In this document: positions 17,099 to 24,678 of the stretch, piece by piece
Position numbering within the stretch: position 1 is the first letter of the stretch
How the letters are laid out: each line of letters opens with the position of its first letter
Assembly: GCA_903870275.1 (NCBI GenBank)
Contig: CAIQCK010000073.1
Span: forward strand, 1 to 64,000
Direction of reading: 5' to 3'
Origin: an uncultured bacterium
Lineage (GTDB): Bacteria > Verrucomicrobiota > Verrucomicrobiia > CAIQCK01
DNA length: 64,000 nucleotides
Position numbers and translations under genes: made by a program
Notes under the pieces: model-generated
What the model saw: the letters and a program-made list of their open reading frames with translations, nothing else
Told to the model about the DNA's origin: nothing
Database searches by the model: none

Positions 17099-17514
17099 GC
17101 GGCCATCACCTGAACGCATGTGGCCGGTAGTCGGCCTGCACAATGACCGCTGTTCACGACGAACGGAACCTGATCGGGCAGGCATCCTCGGAGAGACGTG
17201 TCGGTTTCATCCTCGTGGCTTCGTTGTTTCGGCGGCAGAGAGATTGGCGCAGAGTGACTTGTGAAGTGTTTGGCGGCTTTGGCGTTATTCTTAATCTGTT
17301 CGTTACGCGCGGCGGCTGCGGCGACTTCTGTTTTTCGGAAGCCCTCGCGAACGGCATTGATCTCCACGCCACATGCCGCGCAGGTGTCGGAGCGGATCAT
17401 GTCTCCGCCGTCGAGCACCTGCATGGCGAAGGCGGAGGCGTGTTTCACGTCACCGCAACGGGCGCAGACAAACGAATGCTTCTGGGCGATGGTGAGATTG
17501 TGGTTTCTGGTCAT
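17095..17514 (-). CDS. Zinc-knuckle protein of the leader-RNA cassette
   Basis: A 139-residue protein with two CxxC knuckles in the first 50 residues, CARCG near 17-21 and CAACG near 46-50, separated by a helix KHASAFAMQVLDGGDMIRSDT. This is a treble-clef/zinc-ribbon-like layout suited to nucleic-acid or protein binding. The C-terminal half is basic and low in order. A decaying copy lies at 12688-12968. The gene follows the arm-domain gene by 38 bp and overlaps the next gene by 4 bp. Function not known. Confidence 0.65.
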   Translation of the reverse strand: MTRNHNLTIAQKHSFVCARCGDVKHASAFAMQVLDGGDMIRSDTCAACGVEINAVREGFRKTEVAAAAARNEQIKNNAKAAKHFTSHSAPISLPPKQRSHEDETDTSLRGCLPDQVPFVVNSGHCAGRLPATCVQVMAA

Positions 17515-17552
17515 GGATGTGTTGCCTTGTTGTCGTTCTGCAAATCTGATCT

Positions 17553-17798
17553 TCAGGCCGCTAGGCGCATGACGGGCAGACCGGCTGGCTGATTAGCGTT
17601 CATGAGCTGGCGAAACAACGCGTCGCGGTGCTTGCGCGCTTCCGCCACATTCTTGGTGTTCAGCGAGCGGCGGAAGCGCTCTTTGGTGATCGGCGTGGGA
17701 TACACTGTGACGTGGACGAACCACGTCCCGTTGTTGTTCCACAGGTTGTGGTTCGGGTTGTAACCCTTGCCACGGAAGCGAATACGTTTTGCATTCAT
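17553..17798 (-). CDS. Free-standing integrase arm-type DNA-binding domain
   Basis: An 81-residue protein starting MNAKRIRFRGKGYNPNHN. The stretch LWNNNGTWFVHVTVYPT, then RFRRSLNTKNVAEARKHRDALFRQL, has the three-strand-plus-helix pattern and the R-x-S-L-x-T-k-x-x-x-E-A motif of the arm-binding (AP2-like/SAM-like) N-terminus of tyrosine recombinases. No core-binding or catalytic domain follows, although the gene ends cleanly. It is the first gene after the conserved leader. A stop-containing copy is at 12439-12684. It may bind element-specific repeats; this is inference. Confidence 0.65.
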   Translation of the reverse strand: MNAKRIRFRGKGYNPNHNLWNNNGTWFVHVTVYPTPITKERFRRSLNTKNVAEARKHRDALFRQLMNANQPAGLPVMRLAA

Positions 17799-18116
17799 GA
17801 CACGCCAGTTCCTTTTCCTTGGTTGACGCGCCGGAACAGGAGGGCACCAAGCGGAAAAACCGCCCTCATCACCGGCGTGACTTTGGCGGTTTGCTTCCGT
17901 CAAAGTTTTTGTTTCGGAAGCACACGGCTTCCGCGCATCGAGCCAAGGCACACTTCGCCTGGCTCAGGCCACCGTGGGGTCTTTCAACCTCGGTTGGCCG
18001 ATCAGCCACAACAGTCCGAGACCGTCATCTACTGGGGGCTAACCTGTCGGAATGCGTTTTCATGCTGGCAAGTTTACCTCGAACCGCGTGTTTGTAAAAT
18101 GTTTTGCGTGTCATAA
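17799..18116 (-). ncRNA. Conserved structured leader, copy B
   Basis: Reads on the minus strand from ATGACACGCAAA near 18116 to the start of the arm-domain gene. It matches copy A for its whole length. Conserved hairpins are at 17916-17932 (GGAAGC/GCTTCC) and, nested, 17858-17891 (outer AACCGCC/GGCGGTT, inner GTCAC with a G-U-compatible partner), followed by a run of Ts on the minus strand. Reading frames differ between the copies, so RNA or DNA structure rather than protein is being kept. Possible roles: attenuator, regulatory RNA, or guide-like RNA. Confidence 0.5.
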
Positions 18117-18195
18117 AACACACGCGCTGGGAGGCTTCATTTCAGTCCGGCACGCAGGAGAACGGCTGTGCCGGCAAGAGCAGGATTTATGACAC
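18108..18195. promoter_or_regulatory. Inverted pair of TTTATGACAC boxes, copy B
   Basis: GTGTCATAAA at 18108-18117 and TTTATGACAC at 18186-18195 mirror the pair at 12048-12133. The left box is the 5' edge of leader B; the right one lies upstream of the remnant at 18361. A fifth box (GTGTCATAAT, 31112-31121) precedes the related gene at 30465-31034. Confidence 0.5.
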
Positions 18196-18360
18196 GAAGA
18201 TGAAATGCACTCATCCGAAACGCCGCCATACTGAAAACATGTTTGCGGAAATGCGCGGAGAGAACCTGCGCTGGGTCCGTGCAGTTCACAGAAGGAAGGG
18301 TTGCCCCGTATGGGCTTAAACGCCTCACGGATGGTTTGGTGGACTGCAAAGGAACGTGAC

Positions 18361-18561
18361 ATGAACAAAGACAGGCCGAAGACAAGCCGATGCAAAAAGC
18401 CGGGCCTGAAAGAACTCATGGCGCTGCAGGGGCGGAGGCGCGAGGAATGCGACCTGCTGTTGAAGTTGATGAAGGAACGGTTGCCGCTGCCAAGGGCATT
18501 GCTGGCGGGGATGTCAAGCCACTGGGGTGTGGGGGCAGGGCGTTTAGATTCCGAGAAGTAG
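18361..18561 (+). pseudogene. Truncated paralogue of the 189-residue protein at 30465-31034
   Basis: LKELMALQGRRREECDLLLKLMKERLPLPRALLAGMSSHWG aligns with LKELLARQGRCAAIEQLLKSV...ALLAEMSDRWG of the full gene. The similarity then stops and the frame ends within 15 residues, where the convergent AbiEii gene finishes. The C-terminal two thirds are therefore missing. A TTTATGACACGAAGA box lies upstream here, as it does at the full-length copy. Confidence 0.6.
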
Positions 18562-19353
18562 TTTTCCCATAGTGGCGACATCTTCCCGGATGCGGACACG
18601 GTTACCGGCGTTGCCAGGGTGAAACTCCGCCGCGCGAATCGGACCGTCCTGGTTGGGATCGGAGAAATCCTTTTGCAGCGACTTCAGCGCACACTCATAA
18701 CCCGTATTGCCGGCCTTCTGTTCGGCGCGGAACGCCGTCACCGCCGCTGGGGGTCCATCCAGAAATCCTGTAACTGCGAGCAGCACGTCATACGCATCCT
18801 TCGGCAGCCGCCGCCCGGTTGGCCCGCCAAAGGCATTCAGTTTGAGCACGAGCAATGGGCCGATATCCGCCACAGCCACCTTGCATTCCTGTTTCGCTCC
18901 ATACAGGTCGAGACCTTTCACGTTCACCATTCGCCGACAGGCCAGAGCGCGATTCACTCCGGGAATCACGCTCGCGACCACGTCATCCACCATGCGAGCG
19001 CCAGTCAATGAAGGCGGGTCTTCCGTCAAAAAATCGAGGTAGAGATTCAGACCGTCATATTTGCGAACCAGCCGGTGGCCATCGGGCTTGAAATCCAACC
19101 CCGCCAAATCGGTTTTGATCGTTCCATACTGGTCGCCGGACGCGGCCATCGAGATTCCAAAATCCACGTCCATCGTCACCGCTCCCGGCAGACTGGTCAT
19201 GTTGCGCTTCGTGAGGTAATGCACGGCCAATCCGCCCACGAGCACGAGGTCGTCGTGGTAGCGTTCCAACGAGCGCCACGCGGTCAGCAGCGCCTTTTCC
19301 GCCGATGTCAGACTGTTTTTTGGATAATCTCCGAAAGTTCCGAACTTGCTCAT
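18544..19353 (-). CDS. AbiEii-like nucleotidyltransferase toxin (1)
   Basis: A 269-residue protein with a nucleotidyltransferase fold of the AbiEii kind: LVLVGGLAVHYLTKR supplies the GG motif, and AVTMDVDFGIS the D-x-D metal site. A later KLNAFGGPTGRRLPKDAYDVLLAV resembles the conserved K...D region downstream. AbiEii toxins transfer nucleotides to tRNA acceptor stems in characterised members. The ATG overlaps the antitoxin stop (ATGA) and follows a good GGAGG ribosome-binding site, which decides this start over the GTG two codons earlier. It ends convergent to a broken gene. Confidence 0.75.
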   Translation of the reverse strand: MSKFGTFGDYPKNSLTSAEKALLTAWRSLERYHDDLVLVGGLAVHYLTKRNMTSLPGAVTMDVDFGISMAASGDQYGTIKTDLAGLDFKPDGHRLVRKYDGLNLYLDFLTEDPPSLTGARMVDDVVASVIPGVNRALACRRMVNVKGLDLYGAKQECKVAVADIGPLLVLKLNAFGGPTGRRLPKDAYDVLLAVTGFLDGPPAAVTAFRAEQKAGNTGYECALKSLQKDFSDPNQDGPIRAAEFHPGNAGNRVRIREDVATMGKLLLGI

Positions 19354-20453
19354 TTCCACCCTCCCGCAAAGTCCGGCCAGCGCCGCAACTCATCCGCCTG
19401 ATCCTCGGCACGCAACCCGGCCCGCTGTAGATCAAGGTAAATCTGCACATCGGACACCAGTTGAAATCCCCGCACACTCTGGGTTGGATGCAACACTCCT
19501 TCGTCCTTCGGCAACACCAGCCGCAATCTTCCGCCACCAGCCGAAACACGCCGGCCCAGCAACTTCTCCTTGATGAGCCCCTCGTCCGGAAACTTCTTCA
19601 CGTAGGCCGTCACCACCACCGGCGTCGTGTAGGGATGCCGCAGCCAGCCGGCGAGCCATTGCGTGAACACCGGCGGCTCGCCGGGCAAAACTTCTTTCAG
19701 CGTCTCCGCCAGCTCCAGTGGTTCAGTGAGCAGGACGGAATACTCTTGCGTGCGCGTCCGCTTTTCCCAATCGTCCGCCTTCACCCAGGCATCCAGCACC
19801 GCGCCCGGCTTTGTCACTTGCAGACCGCCCGGCGCTTTCGCCGCCCACTCGCGCGCGAGCAGTTGCTGACGCACCGCGCTTACCCAACCCAAGCTTACTT
19901 GTGCCGATTCCGCCAGTTCCGTGACCTTCCACGGACGCAGTGGCCCTTGCAGCAAGACCCGCAACACCCGCGTCGCCCGTGGCGCGAAGAGCGAACGCAC
20001 CTCGCGCTTCTCGCGAAAAGGATTTCCCGCCCCGCGTGTCTCAATGAACACCGGGTCGAACGCCAGCCGCGCATTGCCCGCCAAGTCCGCATAACCGATG
20101 CCCGCCTCCGTGCAAAGTTTGGCCGACTCCTCCGAGATGAATGGCGCGAGCAACACGCCGTAGCGCGGCGCCCTCCCCGGCAATTGCTTGAGATGACTCT
20201 CCAGTTGCAGCACCGCTGACCGCACTTCGCGCGGCTGGCCGAGCCGCTTTTCCTCCACCACCAATGTCCACTTCCGCCCGCCCGCTCGCACTTGTGCCAG
20301 CCGGTCCGCACGCGCCGACGAACCGGGAGAAATGCCCGCTTCCCGCTTGAGCGAAACCAGTTTCAGGGACGGCACGCGCCCCAGAAGTTCGCGCAACAAT
20401 TGCTCAAAGTGCTCGGCAAAATCACTCTCTTTCAGTTGTTTAACCGTTTTCAT
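19350..20453 (-). CDS. AbiEi-like antitoxin with helix-turn-helix (1)
   Basis: A 367-residue protein upstream of, and overlapping, the toxin gene. Residues 1-150 resemble a restriction-endonuclease-like fold without an obvious active site (RKWTLVVEEKRLGQPREV). A winged helix near 165-225 reads RATRVLRVLLQGPLRPWKVTELAESAQVSLGWVSAVRQQLL. A C-terminal part with WLAGWLRHPYTTPVVVTAYV resembles the antitoxin domain of type IV AbiEi proteins. Such antitoxins repress their own promoter and neutralise the toxin without binding it. Inverted repeats at 20457-20525 fit autoregulation. Confidence 0.65.
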   Translation of the reverse strand: MKTVKQLKESDFAEHFEQLLRELLGRVPSLKLVSLKREAGISPGSSARADRLAQVRAGGRKWTLVVEEKRLGQPREVRSAVLQLESHLKQLPGRAPRYGVLLAPFISEESAKLCTEAGIGYADLAGNARLAFDPVFIETRGAGNPFREKREVRSLFAPRATRVLRVLLQGPLRPWKVTELAESAQVSLGWVSAVRQQLLAREWAAKAPGGLQVTKPGAVLDAWVKADDWEKRTRTQEYSVLLTEPLELAETLKEVLPGEPPVFTQWLAGWLRHPYTTPVVVTAYVKKFPDEGLIKEKLLGRRVSAGGGRLRLVLPKDEGVLHPTQSVRGFQLVSDVQIYLDLQRAGLRAEDQADELRRWPDFAGGWK

Positions 20454-20456
20454 CGT

Positions 20457-20525
20457 GCGGTGAAATTGGCATATATAATGAAAAATGGCAATGGGTAATT
20501 TCAGGATTTTGGCCTATTTCACCGC
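20457..20525. promoter_or_regulatory. Paired operator of the first AbiE module
   Basis: GCGGTGAAAT at 20457-20466 and ATTTCACCGC at 20516-20525 form a perfect 10-bp inverted repeat bracketing an AT-rich promoter region (TTACCC, 17 bp, TATATG on the minus strand). AbiEi proteins are known to bind two inverted repeats in their promoter; the match in layout is inferred. Confidence 0.5.
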
Positions 20526-20529
20526 TCGG

Positions 20530-20721
20530 TTAAAACAGAGCTTTTGCTGAAACATCATCGATGATGGCCTCGGGTGGCAGCGCGGGATTCAACCACGCCA
20601 ATGCCGCGTGCAACCGGGACACCAGCACCACCTCGCTCTTCGTCTCGCGCCGCAATGTGCCGGTCGCTCCGGAGGTTTCCTCCAACGCCGACACCGTGGT
20701 CCAGCCAAGCTCCGCGAACAA
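20530..20721 (-). pseudogene. hsdR N-terminal fragment (type I restriction)
   Basis: FAELGWTTVSALEETSGATGTLRRETKSEVVLVSRLHAALAWLNPALPPEAI matches the N-terminus of type I restriction R subunits. The frame stops after about 63 residues, whereas HsdR is about 1000 long, so only a stub is left. It directly follows an MNT-type nucleotidyltransferase gene, a common neighbour within hsd operons. The start would be TTG or an upstream non-ATG codon; translation is uncertain. Confidence 0.6.
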
Positions 20722-20735
20722 CCCGATGCCAGCCG

Positions 20736-21302
20736 TTATCGGCCCATTGTTTCGAGCTCATGTTCGGTTCCTGTGACGAAGAGTTTCGGTGAATCGAGAA
20801 AGTTCGACAAGAAATGATCGCCAGCGGCCTTGCGTTTCTGGAATTCCTTGATCGTCATGATGTGGGGATTGACCTCCCGCCCGATGCGCCCGGAAACGCC
20901 CGACAACACCGGGATCAGCTTCCGCAGGCCCCTCTTGCCGATCACCATCAAGTCCACGTCGCTTTGGGGTTTGTATTCGCCGCTGGCGATGGAGCCAAAG
21001 ACAAAAGCGATGACGATGTTTTTGTCCTTGAGCGCGTCACGCAGAACCTCAACGAGGCCGGTGCTCTTCAGGACAAGGTTGCGGATATCGGGATGGAGCG
21101 GATGGTCGCGGTTGGAGCCGTAGCAAAGGCGGTTGCCGTCCTTGCGAGCCACGATGAGACCGAGCCTGGCCCGCCGCTGCAATTCCTGGCGCACAGTTGC
21201 GTCGGCCAATCCTGACTGACGTTCGATCTCCCGAAAATGCAATGCCGGGTCGGATGGACCAAACAGCAGGCGGAAGATTTCCGCTTTGACTTGGGAGGAC
21301 AA
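20736..21302 (-). CDS. MNT-type nucleotidyltransferase with winged helix
   Basis: A 188-residue protein. Residues 1-65 form a winged helix (HFREIERQSGLADATVRQELQRRARLGLIVARKDGNRLCY). Residues 90-170 are a minimal nucleotidyltransferase with FGSIASGEYKPQSDVDLMVIG (GS and D-x-D motifs). Such proteins act as toxin or antitoxin partners (MNT-HEPN) or accompany restriction loci. No HEPN partner is present; the next gene downstream is the hsdR stub, so it may be a survivor of a lost type I locus. Confidence 0.7.
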   Translation of the reverse strand: MSSQVKAEIFRLLFGPSDPALHFREIERQSGLADATVRQELQRRARLGLIVARKDGNRLCYGSNRDHPLHPDIRNLVLKSTGLVEVLRDALKDKNIVIAFVFGSIASGEYKPQSDVDLMVIGKRGLRKLIPVLSGVSGRIGREVNPHIMTIKEFQKRKAAGDHFLSNFLDSPKLFVTGTEHELETMGR

Positions 21303-21574
21303 CAGCTCGGCAAGAGCTGTTCATGTTGCGTGGTGATACCTCTCAATGTTGAGGTGTGGTTTCAAGGCGTGAACTGCCACGGATCCGGGTTCGGAAGTTG
21401 CCCCTCCGGGTCCACGTATTGCCTGACGTCCATCAGGCGAAGTAAGCATTCACCTCAACGCTCCTCCAATTCAGCCGCCCATCGGCAAAATCCAAACGCT
21501 GTGCTTGATCCGCAAGTCCGGCAGAAATCAAAAAGGAGAATGGCTGAAGAACGGCAACACCGCTGTCGCTGTCA

Positions 21575-22164
21575 TTGTTACGCGCCAGGGCCGGGGCGGA
21601 GGAACGGGCCGCACGGATCATCCAGGTGGGGCTCGAGGATTTTCTCAAAAGGACCCGGGACCGGCTCGAGTATCTCAAGAAGCATCCCGACCAGCGGAGT
21701 CCTTGGGACGCCAGGGCGATCCGGGATGAAAGCGAAGACCTTGACAGAGCGTGGGACGAGGCCCCCCCGGGCGAAATGCGCCGGCGGGTTGGGGCAGGCC
21801 CGGCGGGAAGCCCTGGCGCTGGCGGACGAACTCGAAACCGCAGCCCATTTAAAGAACATCGGGGTGGCCCTCCATAAGCGAATCGGCAACATCCTGAGTG
21901 TGCACCGCATCCGGGAGGAGATGAAGGAGGCCGCCGATTCTCCGCGCAACAAGGGAACCTGACGCCCGAACTGCAGCGGCGCCTCCGCCAGGGCCGGGAG
22001 CGCGCCGTCCGTTACCGGGCGGACAGGAAACTGGCGGACGCGCAAGTGGCGGAGGCTGCCGGACGCAGCCGGTTGACCAAGAGGTTGCGGAGGGAAGCCG
22101 CCGCGATGCTCGCCCAGGACCGGGAATCCTTTTTTCCGGGTGAAACTCCGCCTCCGATTTTCTG
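21575..22164 (+). pseudogene. Frameshifted paralogue of the coiled-coil gene at 11044
   Basis: Three collinear pieces in different frames match the intact protein: RIIQVGLEDFLKRTRDRLEYL with SPWDARAIRDESEDLDRAWDE, then REALALADELETAAHLKNIGV with ILSVHRIREEM, then a piece ending LRREAAAMLAQDRESFFPGE followed by a stop at 22164. Frameshifts fall near 21780 and 21955. The N-terminal third is missing or unrecognisable. This shows that the element carrying the coiled-coil and terminase genes once had a second copy here. Confidence 0.7.
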
Positions 22165-22541
22165 AAACCGGCAGCCGTGCAGGCCGGCAATGCACCGGCA
22201 CTGAAGGGCACTCGCCGTCATGGCTTCCTTCTCAACCACCCCCCATGCGGAAGCGGCGGGTCAACAACGGCGAGGGTGTTGTGAAAACCACATTCGGATG
22301 GGTGCCGCCGCTGCTGCGCCCCGGGCATCGTCTGCGATGCGGCAGAGGCGCATCGCCTGGTTGGAAAGGAACTTGTTGCGCGGCTGGGATCAGGAGGAAA
22401 GGCACAACGATCATCCCTCCGTCCTCACCACCGCTTGTCATCCTCTGACCGTCCAATCCCACACGGGCTAAGCCACAGGAGGAGACGCAACAGCGGACAT
22501 GGGCTGGGTTTGGAACCCCTCTGCTTGGATTTTCCGGCTGG
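22165..22541. other. Intergenic stretch with a repeat shared with 31.3 kb
   Basis: No gene is seen. 22217-22310 (ATGGCTTC...GTCAACAACGGC...GTTGTGAAAACC) matches 31297-31385 in direct orientation at about 75 percent. Both copies sit next to genes or remnants of the same scattered element. Confidence 0.55.
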
Positions 22542-23771
22542 TCACATCCGCAGCAGTCTCCGGGCTTCCTCCATCCGTTCGTGCTCAAAGGCGCTGGCGT
22601 AGGCGTCGAGCGTGGCCGCCTTGATCCGGAGCCGGCCGGCCATTTGTCGCCATTGCGAAACAGCAGCAAAGACTTCACGCAGGAGGGTTTTCGCTTCGCC
22701 GGCCTTGATTCCAAAGCGCGCGGCAACCTCCAGCGCCCCGGCGATGCTGGGTTCGGCGTGATCTTCGCTGATGGGGGTCTTGCCCATGCGGACGCGGTCC
22801 ATTTCAGGCACAGGATTGAGGTCATACGCCGGAGAGAGCGCCCAGCGTCCGGCTTCGAGCATGAGAAACCCGTGATTGCGGAGGTGGTCGTCGTGGTTAC
22901 TGATCAGAAGCGAGAAGATGAGCCGCCGCCAGAGTTCTTTCAGGTCGCCTGCAACATCATGGCCGAACTGGCGGATGCCATCGGCCAAAAGTGTATAAGC
23001 GCCGGGTTCTCCTTGGGGAAGTCCCAGCAGGCTGGCTCCGGAAAGATAGGGAATACGGACCTGTCCCGCGCGATCAAACCGGGTGATGACGGCCACGCCG
23101 TGCTTGTCCACGGGCACCCACCGGTGCTCCGCCACACGGATGCCAGAGGCCGCCGCAAGTCCGAGGGCGAGGATTTCGCCCGCGGCGATGTCCCGGATGT
23201 CATCGGGCTTGGGAAACTTGGCCAATGCCAGCCGGCCATCAGGCAAGGCGACAGCCGCTTTGGGGCGGGCACCACCCAGAGGCGAGCCGGCACCCAGGAG
23301 GAAGCGCAAGTCCGCTGCCGTGTCGGTCTCAGAGTGGACGGCGTCGGCAGCACGCAGCAGGGCTTGGAGGCGAATCAAAGGTGGCAGCTTGCCCGTGCCG
23401 GCAGCCAGAAAGGGGCTGGCTGCATTCTGGCGGAAACGCAGCGCTCCGAGGCGCGAGGAGTCATCGAGAGCGAGCACATAGTCAATCTCGCGATACGGTT
23501 TCTGCGCGAGCACTTTTCTGCGGACGGCACGTTCAATGAGGATTCGACCCCAGCGGTCCGGCCCGCAATCCAGAATGGCGCCAGCCAGCACCGGACTGTG
23601 TTGGGGACCCGGCCGAAGCGGCAGATGGGTGGGGTCAATGGCAAACGCGCTGTCTTGTGTCAGCCATTCAGGCGCATACTCAAACGAAACGGACGGACCG
23701 CGTTCGGCGGCGCGCAGCCGCCCCACGAGACAAGTCTGTCCCTGCCACTCGATGTGAACTTCCCAACTCAT
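22542..23771 (-). CDS. hipA: HipA-type serine/threonine kinase toxin
   Basis: A 409-residue protein with the HipA layout. The N-terminal subdomain (MSWEVHIEWQGQTCLVGRL) precedes a kinase core with SPLGGARPKAAV (phosphate-binding loop region, near residues 177-188), ISNHDDHLRNHGFL (catalytic loop with Asp and Asn, near 297-310) and SPAYDLNPVP (metal-binding Asp). HipA proteins phosphorylate glutamyl- or related tRNA synthetases and cause growth arrest. The start overlaps the stop of the upstream HipB gene by 4 bp. All key residues appear present. Confidence 0.85.
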   Translation of the reverse strand: MSWEVHIEWQGQTCLVGRLRAAERGPSVSFEYAPEWLTQDSAFAIDPTHLPLRPGPQHSPVLAGAILDCGPDRWGRILIERAVRRKVLAQKPYREIDYVLALDDSSRLGALRFRQNAASPFLAAGTGKLPPLIRLQALLRAADAVHSETDTAADLRFLLGAGSPLGGARPKAAVALPDGRLALAKFPKPDDIRDIAAGEILALGLAAASGIRVAEHRWVPVDKHGVAVITRFDRAGQVRIPYLSGASLLGLPQGEPGAYTLLADGIRQFGHDVAGDLKELWRRLIFSLLISNHDDHLRNHGFLMLEAGRWALSPAYDLNPVPEMDRVRMGKTPISEDHAEPSIAGALEVAARFGIKAGEAKTLLREVFAAVSQWRQMAGRLRIKAATLDAYASAFEHERMEEARRLLRM

Positions 23772-24085
23772 AAGCCGGGGCGACGAATACGCTGGGGCAG
23801 GCGGCGCTCGTCCAAACTCAGTGCGAGAGCGTCACTCGCCGGAGCCGCGAGATTGCCTAGCCGGTCATGCAACTGGAGCACAAAGGCGGCCGTGGCCAGA
23901 GTGCCCAGGGAAACCGTGGGGTCGCCGCGCTCCAACCGCCAAAGCGTGTCACGGGCGACAAAAAGCCGGCCCGACATGTCGGCCGTGGAGATGCCACGCT
24001 TGCGCCGGGCCAGTGCAAGGTCGCGGCCCAATTTGCGCAGCGCGTGGGCGGCAGGCAATGGAATGGACGAAGGAGCATTGGACAT
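23768..24085 (-). CDS. hipB: HipB-type antitoxin (XRE regulator)
   Basis: A 105-residue helix-turn-helix protein: ALRKLGRDLALARRKRGISTADMSGRLFVARDTLWRLERGDPTVSLGTLATAAFVLQL is a clear XRE domain. It precedes hipA with a 4-bp overlap. An in-frame ATG six codons upstream (24103) lies inside the operator and within a strong promoter; transcription is predicted to begin at about 24085, so the internal ATG (MSNAPSS) is preferred and the message would be leaderless. Autoregulation through the palindrome at 24098-24119 is expected. Confidence 0.8.
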   Translation of the reverse strand: MSNAPSSIPLPAAHALRKLGRDLALARRKRGISTADMSGRLFVARDTLWRLERGDPTVSLGTLATAAFVLQLHDRLGNLAAPASDALALSLDERRLPQRIRRPGL

Positions 24086-24091
24086 GGAATT

Positions 24092-24120
24092 ATTATCTGA
24101 CATATCGGACGCTATGTCAA
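24092..24120 (-). promoter_or_regulatory. hipBA promoter and operator
   Basis: On the minus strand TTGACA (24120-24115), a 17-bp spacer and GATAAT (24097-24092) form a near-consensus sigma70 promoter; ATG follows the -10 box after 6 nt. TGACATA...TATGTCA (24098-24119) is a perfect 7-bp inverted repeat filling the spacer, well placed for HipB repression. Confidence 0.65.
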
Positions 24121-24678
24121 ATACCGTCTGTTATATCGGTCGTTATATTCACGTTTCGGTGGCACGGTGACGGGCCGACAACCACGCCTCGGTGAGCCGG
24201 GCCTGTTGAGCGGCGTGGGTAATGGGAATGGGTTAGTGATTCAGAGTCGGTAGCGGCGATGGATCCTCTTGAAGGAAGTGGACCTAATACGTCCACTTCT
24301 GTTGTGTGAAGCGCCAGAGATGAAGCCTGGTTCCGTCAATGAGTTCGTAATTGAAAGCGCTGCTGGCGGAGATGTCGAGCCGGTGGGATTCTGAGGAGGC
24401 CGTGTACCGGTGTAAACGGCGGTTGAAAAGTGCGGCGGGGTCACGGGTATGACAGGGCGGTCGAGAAGTGTAGTGTAGCCCCTTCATCAACAAGGGAGGG
24501 ATTCGTGCAAGATACGCTTTCTTGCGTTTCGACGATCGGCGCCTCCAATCGTCACGGGTGGTTTCCCGCAAACCAACATCCGCACGAGGTGAAGAAGAAA
24601 ACGCGGATCAGAATTCCCGATTTGTGACTGCACGCGAACCACTGTTTCCTAATCCACTTCTGAGGCAAAGATCAGCCG
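24121..24678. other. IS21 end remnant and repeats, no gene
   Basis: A degenerate inverted copy of the IS21 end region seen at 3913-3993 is at 24416-24497 (GGCGGTTGAAAAGTG and GGCGGTCGAGAAGTG units). A minus-strand frame ending YELIDGTRLHLWRFTQQKW (about 24350-24290) looks like the tail of a lost protein. One copy of a four-copy dispersed repeat (AACGCGGATCAGAATTCCCG) lies at 24600-24655. Confidence 0.5.

Noticed and set aside
22581..24170. 529-codon plus-strand frame opposite hipBA
   Set aside because: HipA and HipB motifs on the minus strand are unambiguous; the plus-strand frame has none.
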